37,146 bases of DNA from an uncultured Methanobrevibacter sp. (GTDB lineage Archaea > Methanobacteriota > Methanobacteria > Methanobacteriales > Methanobacteriaceae), in NCBI RefSeq assembly GCF_905235195.1, contig NZ_CAJOKH010000011.1:1-37146 (forward strand), written 5' to 3'. Below, piece by piece: positions 17,403 to 25,955 of this stretch. The position numbers and the translations under genes are program-made. How positions within the stretch are numbered: position 1 is the first letter of the stretch; each line of letters begins with the position of its first letter. The notes under the pieces were generated by a model. That model did no database searches and was not told where the DNA came from. It was given only the letters and a program-made list of their open reading frames with translations.

Positions 17403-18113
17403 ACACTAATTCTTTTTTTATTTTAATTTTAAGACTTTTTAAGTTATTTTTCAATAAGTTTTTTTTACTAATCTTTTTTTTAAAATAAGTTTAACTCTTT
17501 TTTATAAATATTTAATTTTAAATTTTAATTTATTAGTTATTTTTTGAATTTCAGATTTTTGTTTAATCTTTTTTTTAAACTATCTCTTTTTCATTTAGAA
17601 TTATATATTTTTTTAATATGATGTCTTTTTTTTTTAAAAAGTTTCATTTTTCTAAACCAATAAGAACGGATAAATTTTCCAAAAAATCAACCTTAAAAAA
17701 GGTAAATATTCTGTAAAAGTAGTTTTTGTTGGAAATAAGTGTTATAGCACAAAAACATTTAAAACAAATTTAAAAGTTTATTAAGTTTAATAATTTAAAC
17801 TTAATTTTTTATTTTTTTAACTTTTCTATTTTATTTTATTTTATTTTATTTTTAACTTTTTTTTAAGATTTTTTTTATTATCTGATTACATTATTTTAAT
17901 GTTTCTAATTTTTTTAATAATTCCTCATTAATCTAATTTTTCTTCTAAAATCATTTAAAATTAAATATAATAAAAGTTTCATTATTGACAAAACTTTTTC
18001 AATAATTATTTAAATTGCTAATAAAAAATATATTAAATATATTATAATATTTTAAAATAAAAATTAATTTTATTTTATAATCATTTTAAATTTAAAATCA
18101 TAAAGGAGATATT
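17403..18113. other. intergenic spacer holding an adhesin remnant and a TATTT microsatellite
   Basis: T-rich sequence follows the S8e stop and may act as its terminator. The middle contains a decayed coding fragment (17651-17784, listed separately). Five TATTT units lie at 17827-17851. The final 250 bp are AT-rich and hold the hypE promoter, with no clear single TATA box. Confidence 0.5.
17651..17784 (+). pseudogene. remnant of an adhesin-like Ig repeat protein (C-terminal end)
   Basis: A frame from 17674 to the TAA at 17782-17784 encodes NLKKGKYSVKVVFVGNKC, then YSTKTFKTNLKVY. The pattern of a glycine turn followed by KYSVKVVFVGN and an alternating-strand ending is that of Big/Ig-like repeats in methanogen adhesin-like proteins. 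Just upstream, SKPIRTDKFSKK is readable in another frame. The two join if one A is added to the A6 run at 17681-17686. There is no intact start or signal peptide. This looks like the worn end of a lost surface-protein gene. Confidence 0.6.
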
Positions 18114-19124
18114 ATGAAAATTGGAATGAACCACGGTGCTGGTGGAGAAGTAATGGAAAAACTTATTAAAGAAACAATTTTATCAAATATAAGTAAAAAA
18201 TCCGTTAATGGAGGTGTAGGTTTAGAAGATTTAGATGATGGTGCAACTATACCTATGGATGATTATGAAATTATTGTTTCAACTGATGGTCATACCATCC
18301 AGCCACTTTTCTTCCCGGGTGGGGATATTGGTAGAATTTCAGCTGCAGGTACTATTAATGATGTATCAATGATGGGTGCAAAACCCCTTGCTATAACTAA
18401 TGCAATGATTGTTCAGGAAGGATTTGATATTGGGGATATGGATAAAATAATGAAATCTATGAATGATACATGTGCTGAAGCAGATGTTGCTCTTATTGCA
18501 GGTGATACAAAGGTTATGGAATCTAATAAATTAGATGGTATAGTAATTGTAACCACTGGTATTGGTATTGCTAAAAAAGATCAGATTATTCGTGATTCTA
18601 CACTTGAAGTAGGTGATAAGATTATAGTTACAGGTAGTATTGGAGATCATGGTATGAGTCTTATGTCATTTAGGGAAGGTTTTGGTTTTGAAACTGATTT
18701 AAAATCTGATTGTGCACCTATGTGGGGTATTGTTGAGAAAGCTCTTAAAGTTGGTGGTGTTCATGCAATGAAAGATCCTACCAGAGGGGGATTTGCAAAT
18801 GCTATAAATGAAATGGCAGAAAAATCTAATGTTGGTGTTTTACTAGAAAATGATGTTATTCCAATTAAAAGGGAAGTTCATGCTGTAAGTGAAATGTTAG
18901 GTATTGATCCTTTTGAAGTTGCAAATGAAGGAAAAGTTGTTATGGGTGTAGCTGCAGATAAGGCTGATGAAATTCTTGATGCTATTAAAACAGATAAATA
19001 TGGTAAAGAAGCTGCAATTATTGGTGAAGTTGTAGAAGGTAAACATGTTATTATTGAAACTGCTGTAGGTGGACAAAGAATTCTTGAAGCACCGATAGCT
19101 GACCCTGTTCCTAGGGTTTGTTAA
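18114..19124 (+). CDS. hypE: hydrogenase maturation protein HypE (carbamoyl dehydratase)
   Basis: HypE takes a carbamoyl group from HypF on its C-terminal cysteine and dehydrates it with ATP to the cyanide ligand of [NiFe] hydrogenases. The 336-residue protein has the AIR synthase-like ATP fold: GAGGEVMEKLI near the N terminus, DGHTIQPLFFPGGDIG, KDPTRGGFANAINEMAEKS, and the essential terminal Cys336 in PVPRVC. AAAGGAGATATT gives a strong ribosome-binding site. No other hyp gene is adjacent. In a hydrogenotrophic methanogen it would serve the Mvh, Frh and Eha/Ehb-type hydrogenases. Very secure. Confidence 0.97.
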   Translation: MKIGMNHGAGGEVMEKLIKETILSNISKKSVNGGVGLEDLDDGATIPMDDYEIIVSTDGHTIQPLFFPGGDIGRISAAGTINDVSMMGAKPLAITNAMIVQEGFDIGDMDKIMKSMNDTCAEADVALIAGDTKVMESNKLDGIVIVTTGIGIAKKDQIIRDSTLEVGDKIIVTGSIGDHGMSLMSFREGFGFETDLKSDCAPMWGIVEKALKVGGVHAMKDPTRGGFANAINEMAEKSNVGVLLENDVIPIKREVHAVSEMLGIDPFEVANEGKVVMGVAADKADEILDAIKTDKYGKEAAIIGEVVEGKHVIIETAVGGQRILEAPIADPVPRVC

Positions 19125-19130
19125 TAAATA

Positions 19131-19161
19131 AAATAATATGGCCTTAATTACTATATTATTT
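19131..19161 (+). terminator. hypE terminator hairpin
   Basis: AAATAATAT and ATATTATTT form a perfect 9-bp stem around a 13-base loop. It starts 6 bp after the hypE stop and is followed by ATATATTTTTTATTTT. It separates hypE from the RDD gene. Confidence 0.5.
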
Positions 19162-19209
19162 ATATATTTTTTATTTTAAATCTTAATTAAATCTATTGTG
19201 AGGAATATT

Positions 19210-19632
19210 ATGGTGAGCATGACTACAAAAAGATTTATAGCATATATATTGGATTTTTTAGTTGTATTTGCAATTATGTGGCCAATATCTTATTTCCTTT
19301 TTTTATTTGCAAATCCTGTTTTTAAATATCAGGTTTATCATTATTTTCCTATAACGGCACCTATAATTATTATAATCTATTTTGTATTTTGTGAAAAGAT
19401 TAGAGGTGCTACTGTAGGTAAACTTTTAACATTTATTGAAGTGCAGAATGAAGAAGGAGAAAGAATTTCCTATAAACAAGCTATATTTAGAAATATTTCT
19501 AAATTATGGTGGATATTCATTATTTTTGATTATCTTATGGGAATGTTATATGGTTCTAAAGATGATCGTCTATTGGGACAATTATCCCATACTAAAGTAG
19601 TAAATGAAGATAAATCTAAATTTGATCTATAA
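19210..19632 (+). CDS. RDD family membrane protein
   Basis: Small integral membrane protein of about 140 residues, role unknown. The first helix carries RFIAYILDFLVVFAI, matching the Arg-Asp-Asp signature region, with the third position less typical. A second helix spans about 40-60, and the conserved ATVGKLLTFIEVQNEEGERISYKQAIFRNISK matches the cytoplasmic loop of the family. It ends near DRLLGQLSHTKVV, with the family's conserved DR. I chose the ATG at 19210, with GAGG seven bases upstream; a further in-frame ATG at 19219 has GGTG three bases upstream and is also possible. The family has been linked to ion exchange in some bacteria, but no function can be assigned here. Confidence 0.85.
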   Translation: MVSMTTKRFIAYILDFLVVFAIMWPISYFLFLFANPVFKYQVYHYFPITAPIIIIIYFVFCEKIRGATVGKLLTFIEVQNEEGERISYKQAIFRNISKLWWIFIIFDYLMGMLYGSKDDRLLGQLSHTKVVNEDKSKFDL

Positions 19633-19687
19633 TTATTTATTATTATCTTTTTTTTATAATTTTAATTTTTTTATCTTTTTTTATCTT

Positions 19688-19798
19688 ATTAGTTTATTTT
19701 CAGTTTTCATTATTAGTTTATTTTCAGTTTTGATTATTAGTTTATTTTCAGTTTTGATTATTAGTTTATTTTCAGTTTTCATTATTAGTTTAATAATT
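19688..19798 (+). repeat. tandem repeat of 24 bp, 4 full copies plus a partial
   Basis: ATTAGTTTATTTTCAGTTTT followed by CATT or GATT recurs at 19688, 19712, 19736 and 19760, with a partial unit from 19784. The only variable base in the full units is C/G. The period is divisible by three, and the plus strand reads ISLFSV-F/L-I in each unit without a stop, inside a possible 68-residue hydrophobic frame that begins at 19604 and overlaps the RDD gene end. That frame has no ribosome-binding site, so translation is doubtful. Confidence 0.85.
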
Positions 19799-20173
19799 GT
19801 TCCAAAATAAAAATTAAAAAATCAAAAATTTTTAACTAATTTTACTTTAATTTTCGTTCATTTAAACAGTGTTTTTAATAAAAAAGGGTTTGAATTATTA
19901 ATTGATTATTTGATTTATTTGTAGTAAAATTTAAAACATCAAGTTTCAATCTTGATAAGTTATCTGTACATATTTATTATTAAAAAATCATTATTATATT
20001 ATTATATATAAATTAATATTAAAATTAAATTTTAACAAAATTTATAATTAAATTTATAATTAAAATACATTAATGATAATTTAACTTATAAATTCAATTT
20101 AAACAATTTTTTATAATTTAAAAGGCCTTATCTGATTTAATTTTTTTATATGTTTTTATTTAGGAGGTATTTG
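19799..20173. other. non-coding spacer before the Cas4-like nuclease gene
   Basis: AT-rich sequence without an open frame of note. ATCAAG/CTTGAT form a small hairpin at 19938-19956 with a TTTCAAT loop. The nuclease promoter must lie in the final 200 bp; no single TATA box stands out. Confidence 0.4.
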
Positions 20174-20878
20174 ATGGAAAATATATCTATTGATAATTAT
20201 TCAGCTTATAATTATGAAAAACACCCTCAAATTAAAGGTGTACAAATAGTTAATGGTTTAAATAACTTTCCAATAAGCTGGTTGAATATTCAAGGGTACT
20301 GTGAATATGAATTGTATCTTGAATATTTTAAAGGTATAGTTGTAGGGGAAACTACACATATGAAAAAGGGAACTGAGGTACATCAAAAATTAGAAGATGA
20401 ATTTAATAAAACTGCCAAACCTGCAAGTTTTAAGGAAACATTAAAATTATCTGAAACTGCAAAAACAAAAACAAGGGAAATGTTTGTTATTGAGCCAAAT
20501 TATGGAATAAGAGGATTTATTGATGAGATTCAGATGACTCCAGATTCATTTATTATAATAGATGATAAACCTGGAAATAAAGCATATTCTTCCCAAATTA
20601 ATCAAGTTAGAGCATATTGTTTAGCATTTAAATCACTCATTGAAAAACAATCTGAAGGTAATGATAATCGTAAAATAATTGGGGCTTTAAGACAAAGAGG
20701 AACAGATAACATATTCTTCACAGAGGAATTTGATGAAAATGTTGAAAATCAGATTAAATATTTAATTAATAGAATGCAGGGATTATTGGATGGTACAAGG
20801 CCATTTGTACCTACAAAAAATCCAAATAAATGTAGAAGCTGTAGATTTAACAAAGAATGTGAACATAATAAAAATTAA
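20174..20878 (+). CDS. Cas4-like PD-(D/E)XK nuclease with iron-sulfur cluster ligands
   Basis: A 234-residue RecB/Cas4-type nuclease. The active site is readable as H70 (GTEVHQKLEDEF), D117 in GIRGFIDEI, D130-D131-K132 in IIIDDKPGN, and the QxxxY helix motif Q144/Y148 in INQVRAYCLAF. Four cysteines, C43 near the N terminus and C220, C223, C229 in CRSCRFNKEC, match the split [4Fe-4S] site of Cas4 and related nucleases. The start follows a strong GGAGGT site and replaces an upstream ATG eight codons earlier. No cas1, cas2 or CRISPR array is present, so this is a stand-alone member, probably for DNA repair or processing. A DEAD-box helicase gene begins 83 bp later. Confidence 0.85.
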   Translation: MENISIDNYSAYNYEKHPQIKGVQIVNGLNNFPISWLNIQGYCEYELYLEYFKGIVVGETTHMKKGTEVHQKLEDEFNKTAKPASFKETLKLSETAKTKTREMFVIEPNYGIRGFIDEIQMTPDSFIIIDDKPGNKAYSSQINQVRAYCLAFKSLIEKQSEGNDNRKIIGALRQRGTDNIFFTEEFDENVENQIKYLINRMQGLLDGTRPFVPTKNPNKCRSCRFNKECEHNKN

Positions 20879-20961
20879 TGATATTTGGTATACTTTAAAA
20901 ATTTTAATATAGATAAAATTATTATTAGCTATTTAATTTGAAGAATAATAAATTGAGATTT

Positions 20962-22272
20962 ATGAGTTTTGATTACTTTGATATACTTGATGATATTAAG
21001 GATGCAATAGAAGATATGGGTTTTAGTGAACCTACACCAATTCAAATCCTAGCTATTCCTCCAGCTCTTGAAGGATTAGATATTATTGCACAAGCCCAAA
21101 CTGGCTCAGGTAAGACATTAGCATTTGCAATCCCATCACTTAATAAAATATGGATTCCAGATAGATCTCCACAAATATTGGTTTTAACTCCTACTCGTGA
21201 GCTTGCTATTCAAATAGCAGGAGAGTTTGTAAAACTTTCAAATTTTATGGAAAAATTAAGGATTCTTCCGGTTTATGGTGGTCAAGCGATTGGTAAACAA
21301 ACAAGGGTTCTTAAAAAAGGAGTTCATGTAGTAATAGGTACTCCTGGCCGTATAATTGACCATATTAATAGGGGCAATCTGGATGTTTCAACAATCTCAA
21401 CACTTGTTTTAGATGAAGCAGATGAAATGTTGGATATGGGCTTTATTGAGGATATGGAAGAAATCATCTCATATACTCCTAAACAAAGACAGACTATGCT
21501 TTTTTCTGCAACAATATCTGATGATATTAAAAATATAGCTCAAAAATATGAGAAAAATCCTAAATTTTTAAAAACCAAGGATAATAATACTAATAAACCT
21601 AAAATCAAAGAATATTATTTTGAAACTCCTAGAAATAAAAAATTCCGTGCATTGATTAATATTTTTGAATTATATGACATTAATTTAGCTTTAGTGTTTT
21701 GTAATACTAAAAATCAGGTTGATTTTTTAAATAAAAAACTTAAAAACAGAGGTTTTAATGTTTCAGCCATTCATGGTAATATGAAACAAGTAAAAAGAGA
21801 CAGGATTATGGAAAAATTCCGTAAATCTAAAATCAATATACTCATTGCAACTGATGTAGCAGCAAGGGGTATAGATGTAAGTAATGTTGAGATTGTATTT
21901 AATTATGATTTACCTGAAATTGATGAGGTTTATGTTCATCGTATAGGTAGGTGTGGAAGAGCAGGTAGTACTGGTTATGCATTAAGCTTTGTTACTGGTC
22001 GTGATGTAAAGTATTTAAGAAGTATACAAAGGTTTACCAAAACTAAAATCACTAAATTAAAAGTACCTACTGTTGAGGATGTAGAGTTAAAAAAATCTAA
22101 AAAGGTTATTGATGAGCTTAAAGATATTTTAAACAATGATGATAATAAAGATAATAAAATTAATAATATTAATAAATCTTTAATTAAACAACTACAAAAT
22201 GAAGGATATAAAAATATTGAAATAATTTCAGCATTAATTGAAATTGTAAAAATGAATAAAAAAAGTAATTAA
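20962..22272 (+). CDS. DEAD-box ATP-dependent RNA helicase
   Basis: A 436-residue RNA-unwinding ATPase with all conserved motifs. These are the Q motif GFSEPTPIQ (20-28), motif I AQTGSGKT (45-52), PTREL (77-81), TPGR (127-130), DEAD (151-154), SAT (183-185), ARGID (301-305) and HRIGRCGRAG (326-335). A Lys/Asn-rich tail follows from about 385. I start it at the ATG at 20962 because the helicase fold begins there; the TTG eight codons upstream adds only Lys/Asn residues. It likely acts in RNA folding, ribosome assembly or RNA decay, including at low temperature. Possible co-transcription with the nuclease gene upstream is inference. Confidence 0.95.
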   Translation: MSFDYFDILDDIKDAIEDMGFSEPTPIQILAIPPALEGLDIIAQAQTGSGKTLAFAIPSLNKIWIPDRSPQILVLTPTRELAIQIAGEFVKLSNFMEKLRILPVYGGQAIGKQTRVLKKGVHVVIGTPGRIIDHINRGNLDVSTISTLVLDEADEMLDMGFIEDMEEIISYTPKQRQTMLFSATISDDIKNIAQKYEKNPKFLKTKDNNTNKPKIKEYYFETPRNKKFRALINIFELYDINLALVFCNTKNQVDFLNKKLKNRGFNVSAIHGNMKQVKRDRIMEKFRKSKINILIATDVAARGIDVSNVEIVFNYDLPEIDEVYVHRIGRCGRAGSTGYALSFVTGRDVKYLRSIQRFTKTKITKLKVPTVEDVELKKSKKVIDELKDILNNDDNKDNKINNINKSLIKQLQNEGYKNIEIISALIEIVKMNKKSN

Positions 22273-22329
22273 AAATCCTATGGGATTAAAATTAAATTTA
22301 ATTAATTTTTGCAAAAATCAATAGGATTT
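22273..22329. terminator. inverted repeat between convergent helicase and regulator genes
   Basis: AAATCCTAT (22273-22281) and ATAGGATTT (22321-22329) are exact complements, with the left arm starting at the helicase stop. A smaller AATCC/GGATT hairpin is nested at the left end. Placement between convergent genes suggests bidirectional 3'-end formation. Confidence 0.4.
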
Positions 22330-22366
22330 AAACAATATAAAAAATTAAAAAAAATAAATAAATGGA

Positions 22367-23179
22367 TTATAATTTACCATCAATTACATGGTATTTAATG
22401 TCCTCTGCTTCTACTGCTTTTATAAAACTTTTTGTCATATTACCAACAGATAATGCCATAATATTAAGTCCTTTTCTAGCTGCAGATGCAGTTGATGATG
22501 ATGCTGCAAATTGAATGTCAATTGGAATATCTAATTTATTTGCAACTGCATGTGAAACTGTTCCAACAGCAGCTACTTTATCAATCTGGTTGTTGTTTTC
22601 CCATTCTTTAAAACCTACCTTGTATATGGTTTTAATAAGATTTAAGTCAGTTGCATTAGATCCTCCTTCTTTAATAGTTGGAATTGTAATTATAAGTACA
22701 TTACCAATATTTAATTCAATCATTCCATTTAATTCTCCAAGCGCAACATCTTCTCCTACTTTTGCATCAGAAACTGCAGTTGCATTTGCAGATTGTTCGC
22801 TGTGTGATGCATAAAGTAAACCATTTTCCATAAATAGTCCTACAGTATCTCCTTTTTCAATATCTTCTTTAGCTATTGCAGGCCATACTGATTGGTAATG
22901 GTTCATAACTTCAAGAACGCCATCAGAATATTTACGTAATGTAACTGCATCCTTTTTAACCTTTTTAATACCTTCTTGGGTAATTTTGTATGGAGAACGT
23001 CCATCTTTGGAGGTTATATAACCTTCATCAATAAGTGATTTAATATTTTCAGATACTGCTTGTACTGTTATACCTAAACGTTCAGCTAAGTCTTTTTGTT
23101 TAAGGTGAGGTTCTTGTTTTGAAATTTCACTTAATATTTGAAATTTAGTCATTGCACCTCTTTTTTTAAATATTTCCAT
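22367..23179 (-). CDS. winged-helix transcriptional regulator with conserved archaeal C-terminal domain
   Basis: The N-terminal 75 residues form a MarR/Lrp-like winged helix: TKFQILSEISKQEPHLKQKDLAERLGITVQAVSENIKSLIDEGYITSKDG. The remaining 195 residues are a conserved archaeal domain without known chemistry, rich in small residues (AASSSTASAARKG near 225). DTVGLFMENGLLYAS and NVLIITIPTIKEGG suggest alternating strands and a possible ligand-binding fold. GAGGAA seven bases before the ATG supports the start. The protein is 270 residues and monocistronic. The target genes and ligand are unknown; I recognise the type but not a named function. Confidence 0.8.
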   Translation of the reverse strand: MEIFKKRGAMTKFQILSEISKQEPHLKQKDLAERLGITVQAVSENIKSLIDEGYITSKDGRSPYKITQEGIKKVKKDAVTLRKYSDGVLEVMNHYQSVWPAIAKEDIEKGDTVGLFMENGLLYASHSEQSANATAVSDAKVGEDVALGELNGMIELNIGNVLIITIPTIKEGGSNATDLNLIKTIYKVGFKEWENNNQIDKVAAVGTVSHAVANKLDIPIDIQFAASSSTASAARKGLNIMALSVGNMTKSFIKAVEAEDIKYHVIDGKL

Positions 23180-23678
23180 TATTATTCCTCATTTAAATTA
23201 ATTTTTCTGAAATTTATTAAACTGTAATTGATATAAAATATAAATTAAATCTTATTTAAATTTTTTCTAAATCTTATTTGAAAAATCTAAACACATAATA
23301 TATGTAATAAAGTAGATTTTAATTTTTTTAAAGTTTATTTTAATAATTTTTAGCTTTTATTATTTAATTTTTTAAATTATTAATAATTTTAATAAATTCA
23401 ATCATATTTTAAAAAAATAAATTATGGGATTTGAGGTAATAAAAATGTTAATATTTTTCTAATTACTTATTTTCTTTTTAAAAAGTATTAGTTTAAAAAA
23501 ATCAAATCTAAATTGACTAAAAATAGTAAAAATAATTAAAATATTAAAACAGTAAAAAATAGGAAATATTAAAACTGTAAAAATAGTTAAAGTAACAGTC
23601 AAAATAATATAATGTATTTAGATAATATAAAATAGTAAAAAGTGCTTAAAATTTAAATCGTGGCTGTTGATTAAATAT
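23180..23678. other. intergenic spacer with a short two-copy repeat
   Basis: No gene found. AAATATTAAAACAGTAAAAA at 23538 recurs with one base changed at 23564 (26-bp period), and looser AGTAAAAA/GTTAAAG phrases follow to about 23640. The first half carries the promoter of the winged-helix gene on the minus strand. Confidence 0.4.
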
Positions 23679-25105
23679 TTATAAATATCCTTCTAATTTA
23701 TCATTAAATGCATTTATAAATTCATCTTTTTTTTCTTTAGGAATATAAGCTCCACATGCAACTGAATGCCCTCCACCATTTCCACCAACACTTTGTGCAA
23801 CTTCACGTATAATATTTCCAAAATGTATTCCATCATAGGCAAGAAGTCTTGAACATCTAAGTGAAATCTTTAAATCATCATTTTCTTCACTTATTTCTGT
23901 ATAACCAATAATTGGTTTTTGCCAATTTCCCTGTGATAAGATCATTCCAGTAATAGTTCCAACAACCTCACTTTTAATATTATTACCATTAAAGTATTGT
24001 AAATTATCTAACTCAGTAATAGCATTATTTTCATCTAAATCTTTAATTTTTAAAGCAAGATATCTTCTATGTTCTCTTGAAATTAATTCAAGTGCATCAA
24101 GAGCATCGCTTCTATTACCTTTTAATATTTCTAGTGCAACCATTTCTTCTTTATTTCTTGCACATGCATTCATTGCAGTTGAAAATTCAGATGCATCTCT
24201 AAGGGAGGTATGGTTTTCTTCATGTAAGAATTCGTAACTGTCAGCATAAACGAGTTTAGGAATATGTTTAACATATTTTGGTGGAACTTCCATAGATAAC
24301 ATTTTAACAAGTTCTGAGAATAATCTGCTTTTTTCTTCATGGGATAAATCTGAAAGTTTTCTAAATACTCCCTCATCATCTTGTCTTTCAATATCTAATT
24401 TTTTTAGAAGTTCTATACATTCGTTTTTACTATTTGTTATTGGAAGATTAACATCACTAAAATAGGATAATGCTAAGGTCTTGTTTCACGACCATATAAT
24501 GAAAGATCACCTATTTTTTTCACATAACCTTCATCAATTGCATCTTGGAGTATAAGTTTATTTAAACCTTCCATTTTTCCAGTATGACTGTTTTGCATAT
24601 CTCCAACAGCAGATAAGACACCAATCCAACTTAAATCTTTATATCCAAATTCTTTTGCTAAATAATAACATAATCCTCCTCCACAAATATAGTAAGTTCC
24701 ACTAATACCAAAATGCATAGGATTAATTTCAAGAAACTTAAAATCAACAGTATCTTTATAATCTAAATCTCTAAGTGGGGGGTGATGGTCTAATATGAGA
24801 ATTTCAGAGTCCCTTTTAGCATTTTTTTCAACTGGCTGACCTGAACCTAAATCTGAAAAGATTGTTAATTTGTTTTTAATTTCTAAATCTTCTAGTTTAT
24901 CAAGAGATACAAATTCTATTTCATGATCTTTACCTAGTCTATCAAGGATTATAGATAAAATTGCTCCTGAAGAAATTCCATCACAATCATTATGGGAATA
25001 AATCTTAATATCTTCATTTGAAAGTATCATATTCTTTGCTTGACTGTATAGGTCTTTCATACCTTTTGGTAAATCTTCAATTTCCATTGCAACTTCTTCT
25101 CTCAT
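23679..25105 (-). pseudogene. RecJ/GAN-like DHH exonuclease, one gene split by a -1 frameshift
   Basis: Two adjacent frames together make one DHH/DHHA1 phosphoesterase of about 475 residues, the single-strand exonuclease family to which archaeal RecJ, GAN and Cdc45 belong. The first part (25105 to 24473) has YSHNDCDGISSG, LDHHPPLRD and SAVGDMQN and stops after GRETRP. The second continues without a stop from 24476 as [12 protein letters not shown] and ends with DHHA1 motif [14 protein letters not shown]. Adding one base in CCTTAG joins them, so a one-base loss near 24474-24478 is the simplest cause. AGGTGG supports the start. SRP19 lies 58 bp upstream on the same strand. It may be a real mutation, an assembly error, or two separately made domains. 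Confidence 0.85.
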
Positions 25106-25163
25106 TGTACCACCTGATTATAAGATATTATTTAAAAAAAGAATTTTAAAATTTATAAAAAAA

Positions 25164-25445
25164 TTAGTATCTGTTGGATTTTATTTTATCTGCAACTGCT
25201 TTTAGAAGTTCATTTTTTTTCATTTCAGTATCTACAGCTACACGTCCTGAATGTTCATACCATAGTCCAGGATAACTTTTTTCAGTATCTACTACAGGTT
25301 GTAATTGTAATTTGTAACATGCTTTTCTAATTTCATTAATACTAGGATTTTTCACAGCATATTCTTTAGATATTTTACGTCCTTCTTTTAAAGTTCTATT
25401 GGAATCAATATATACAGGCCATATTGTAGTAAGTTCATTTTTCAT
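25164..25445 (-). CDS. srp19: signal recognition particle protein SRP19
   Basis: Binds SRP RNA and helps load SRP54 for targeting of membrane and secreted proteins. The 93-residue basic protein shows the family pattern WPVYIDSNRTLKEGRKISKEYAVKNPSINEI (9-39) and a second half with PGLWYEHSGRVAV. AGGAGA lies nine bases before the ATG. It is upstream of the recJ-like gene in what looks like a two-gene unit. SRP19 is confined to archaea and eukaryotes, which supports the archaeal origin of the window. Secure. Confidence 0.96.
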   Translation of the reverse strand: MKNELTTIWPVYIDSNRTLKEGRKISKEYAVKNPSINEIRKACYKLQLQPVVDTEKSYPGLWYEHSGRVAVDTEMKKNELLKAVADKIKSNRY

Positions 25446-25955
25446 AAATTATCTCCTAAGTTATGATATTTATTATTTATAAAATAATTTAAAATATTGA
25501 ATTCTATTATTAATATAATATTTACATATATTTTTTATATATTATATCATTTGTTACAAAAAATATGTTTATGATTTGATTTTTATTTTTCATATGGATT
25601 CTTTGGATATTCAGGAAATAAAAAGATCTTAAAAATGTATTTTAATTGAAGATTTGCAAATATGAAATAGTTTAGACATTGATATTATGCAAATTTAATT
25701 TTATATCTTCTTAGATGGAACAAAAATTTTAAATATTATTTTCATCTTTTTGACTATTTTTTATTATTTCTTATTTTCTTTTTAACAATATTCTTATGAT
25801 ATTTCTGTTTTTTTATTTTTTTATTTTTAAATTTTTAATTTATTAAAAATACTCTCAGATAAGATAATATTCTTTAATTAATTCTTTATATATGAACAGT
25901 TCGTAGGAAATTATATATGTTCATTAAGATGTAATATATAAATAAATAAGACTAG
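25446..25955. other. divergent intergenic region between SRP19 and the marR remnant
   Basis: AT-rich, no supported gene. The left part carries the SRP19 promoter on the minus strand. The right end has the TATA-like and operator elements of the marR-MATE unit. Confidence 0.45.
25892..25924 (+). promoter_or_regulatory. inverted-repeat operator candidate at the marR-MATE promoter
   Basis: ATGAACA (25892-25898) and TGTTCAT (25918-25924) are exact complements 19 bp apart. The left arm also belongs to a compact pseudo-palindrome, ATGAACAGTTCGT. TTTATATA directly overlaps the left edge at about 25885-25892, so a bound repressor would block TATA-binding protein or the start site. MarR-type operators are usually such inverted repeats in their own promoters. 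Confidence 0.55.

Noticed and set aside
17618-17716. Small plus-strand frame starting MMSFFFKKF
   Set aside because: Its beginning is a T-run translation and its end is the out-of-frame part of the adhesin remnant; no ribosome-binding site precedes it.
19938-19956. CRISPR-like TTTCAATC phrase with small hairpin
   Set aside because: It occurs once, with no regularly spaced copies and no cas1/cas2 nearby. The 24-bp and 58-bp arrays have no unique spacers and are ordinary tandem repeats.
24473-24480. Programmed -1 frameshift in the recJ-like gene
   Set aside because: The CCTTAG junction has no slippery heptamer; re-pairing after a -1 slip would be poor, and no downstream structure was evident. 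A mutation or assembly error is simpler.
25600-25760. Possible short genes on the minus strand between SRP19 and the marR remnant
   Set aside because: The frames are under 20 codons, without ribosome-binding sites or recognisable protein patterns.
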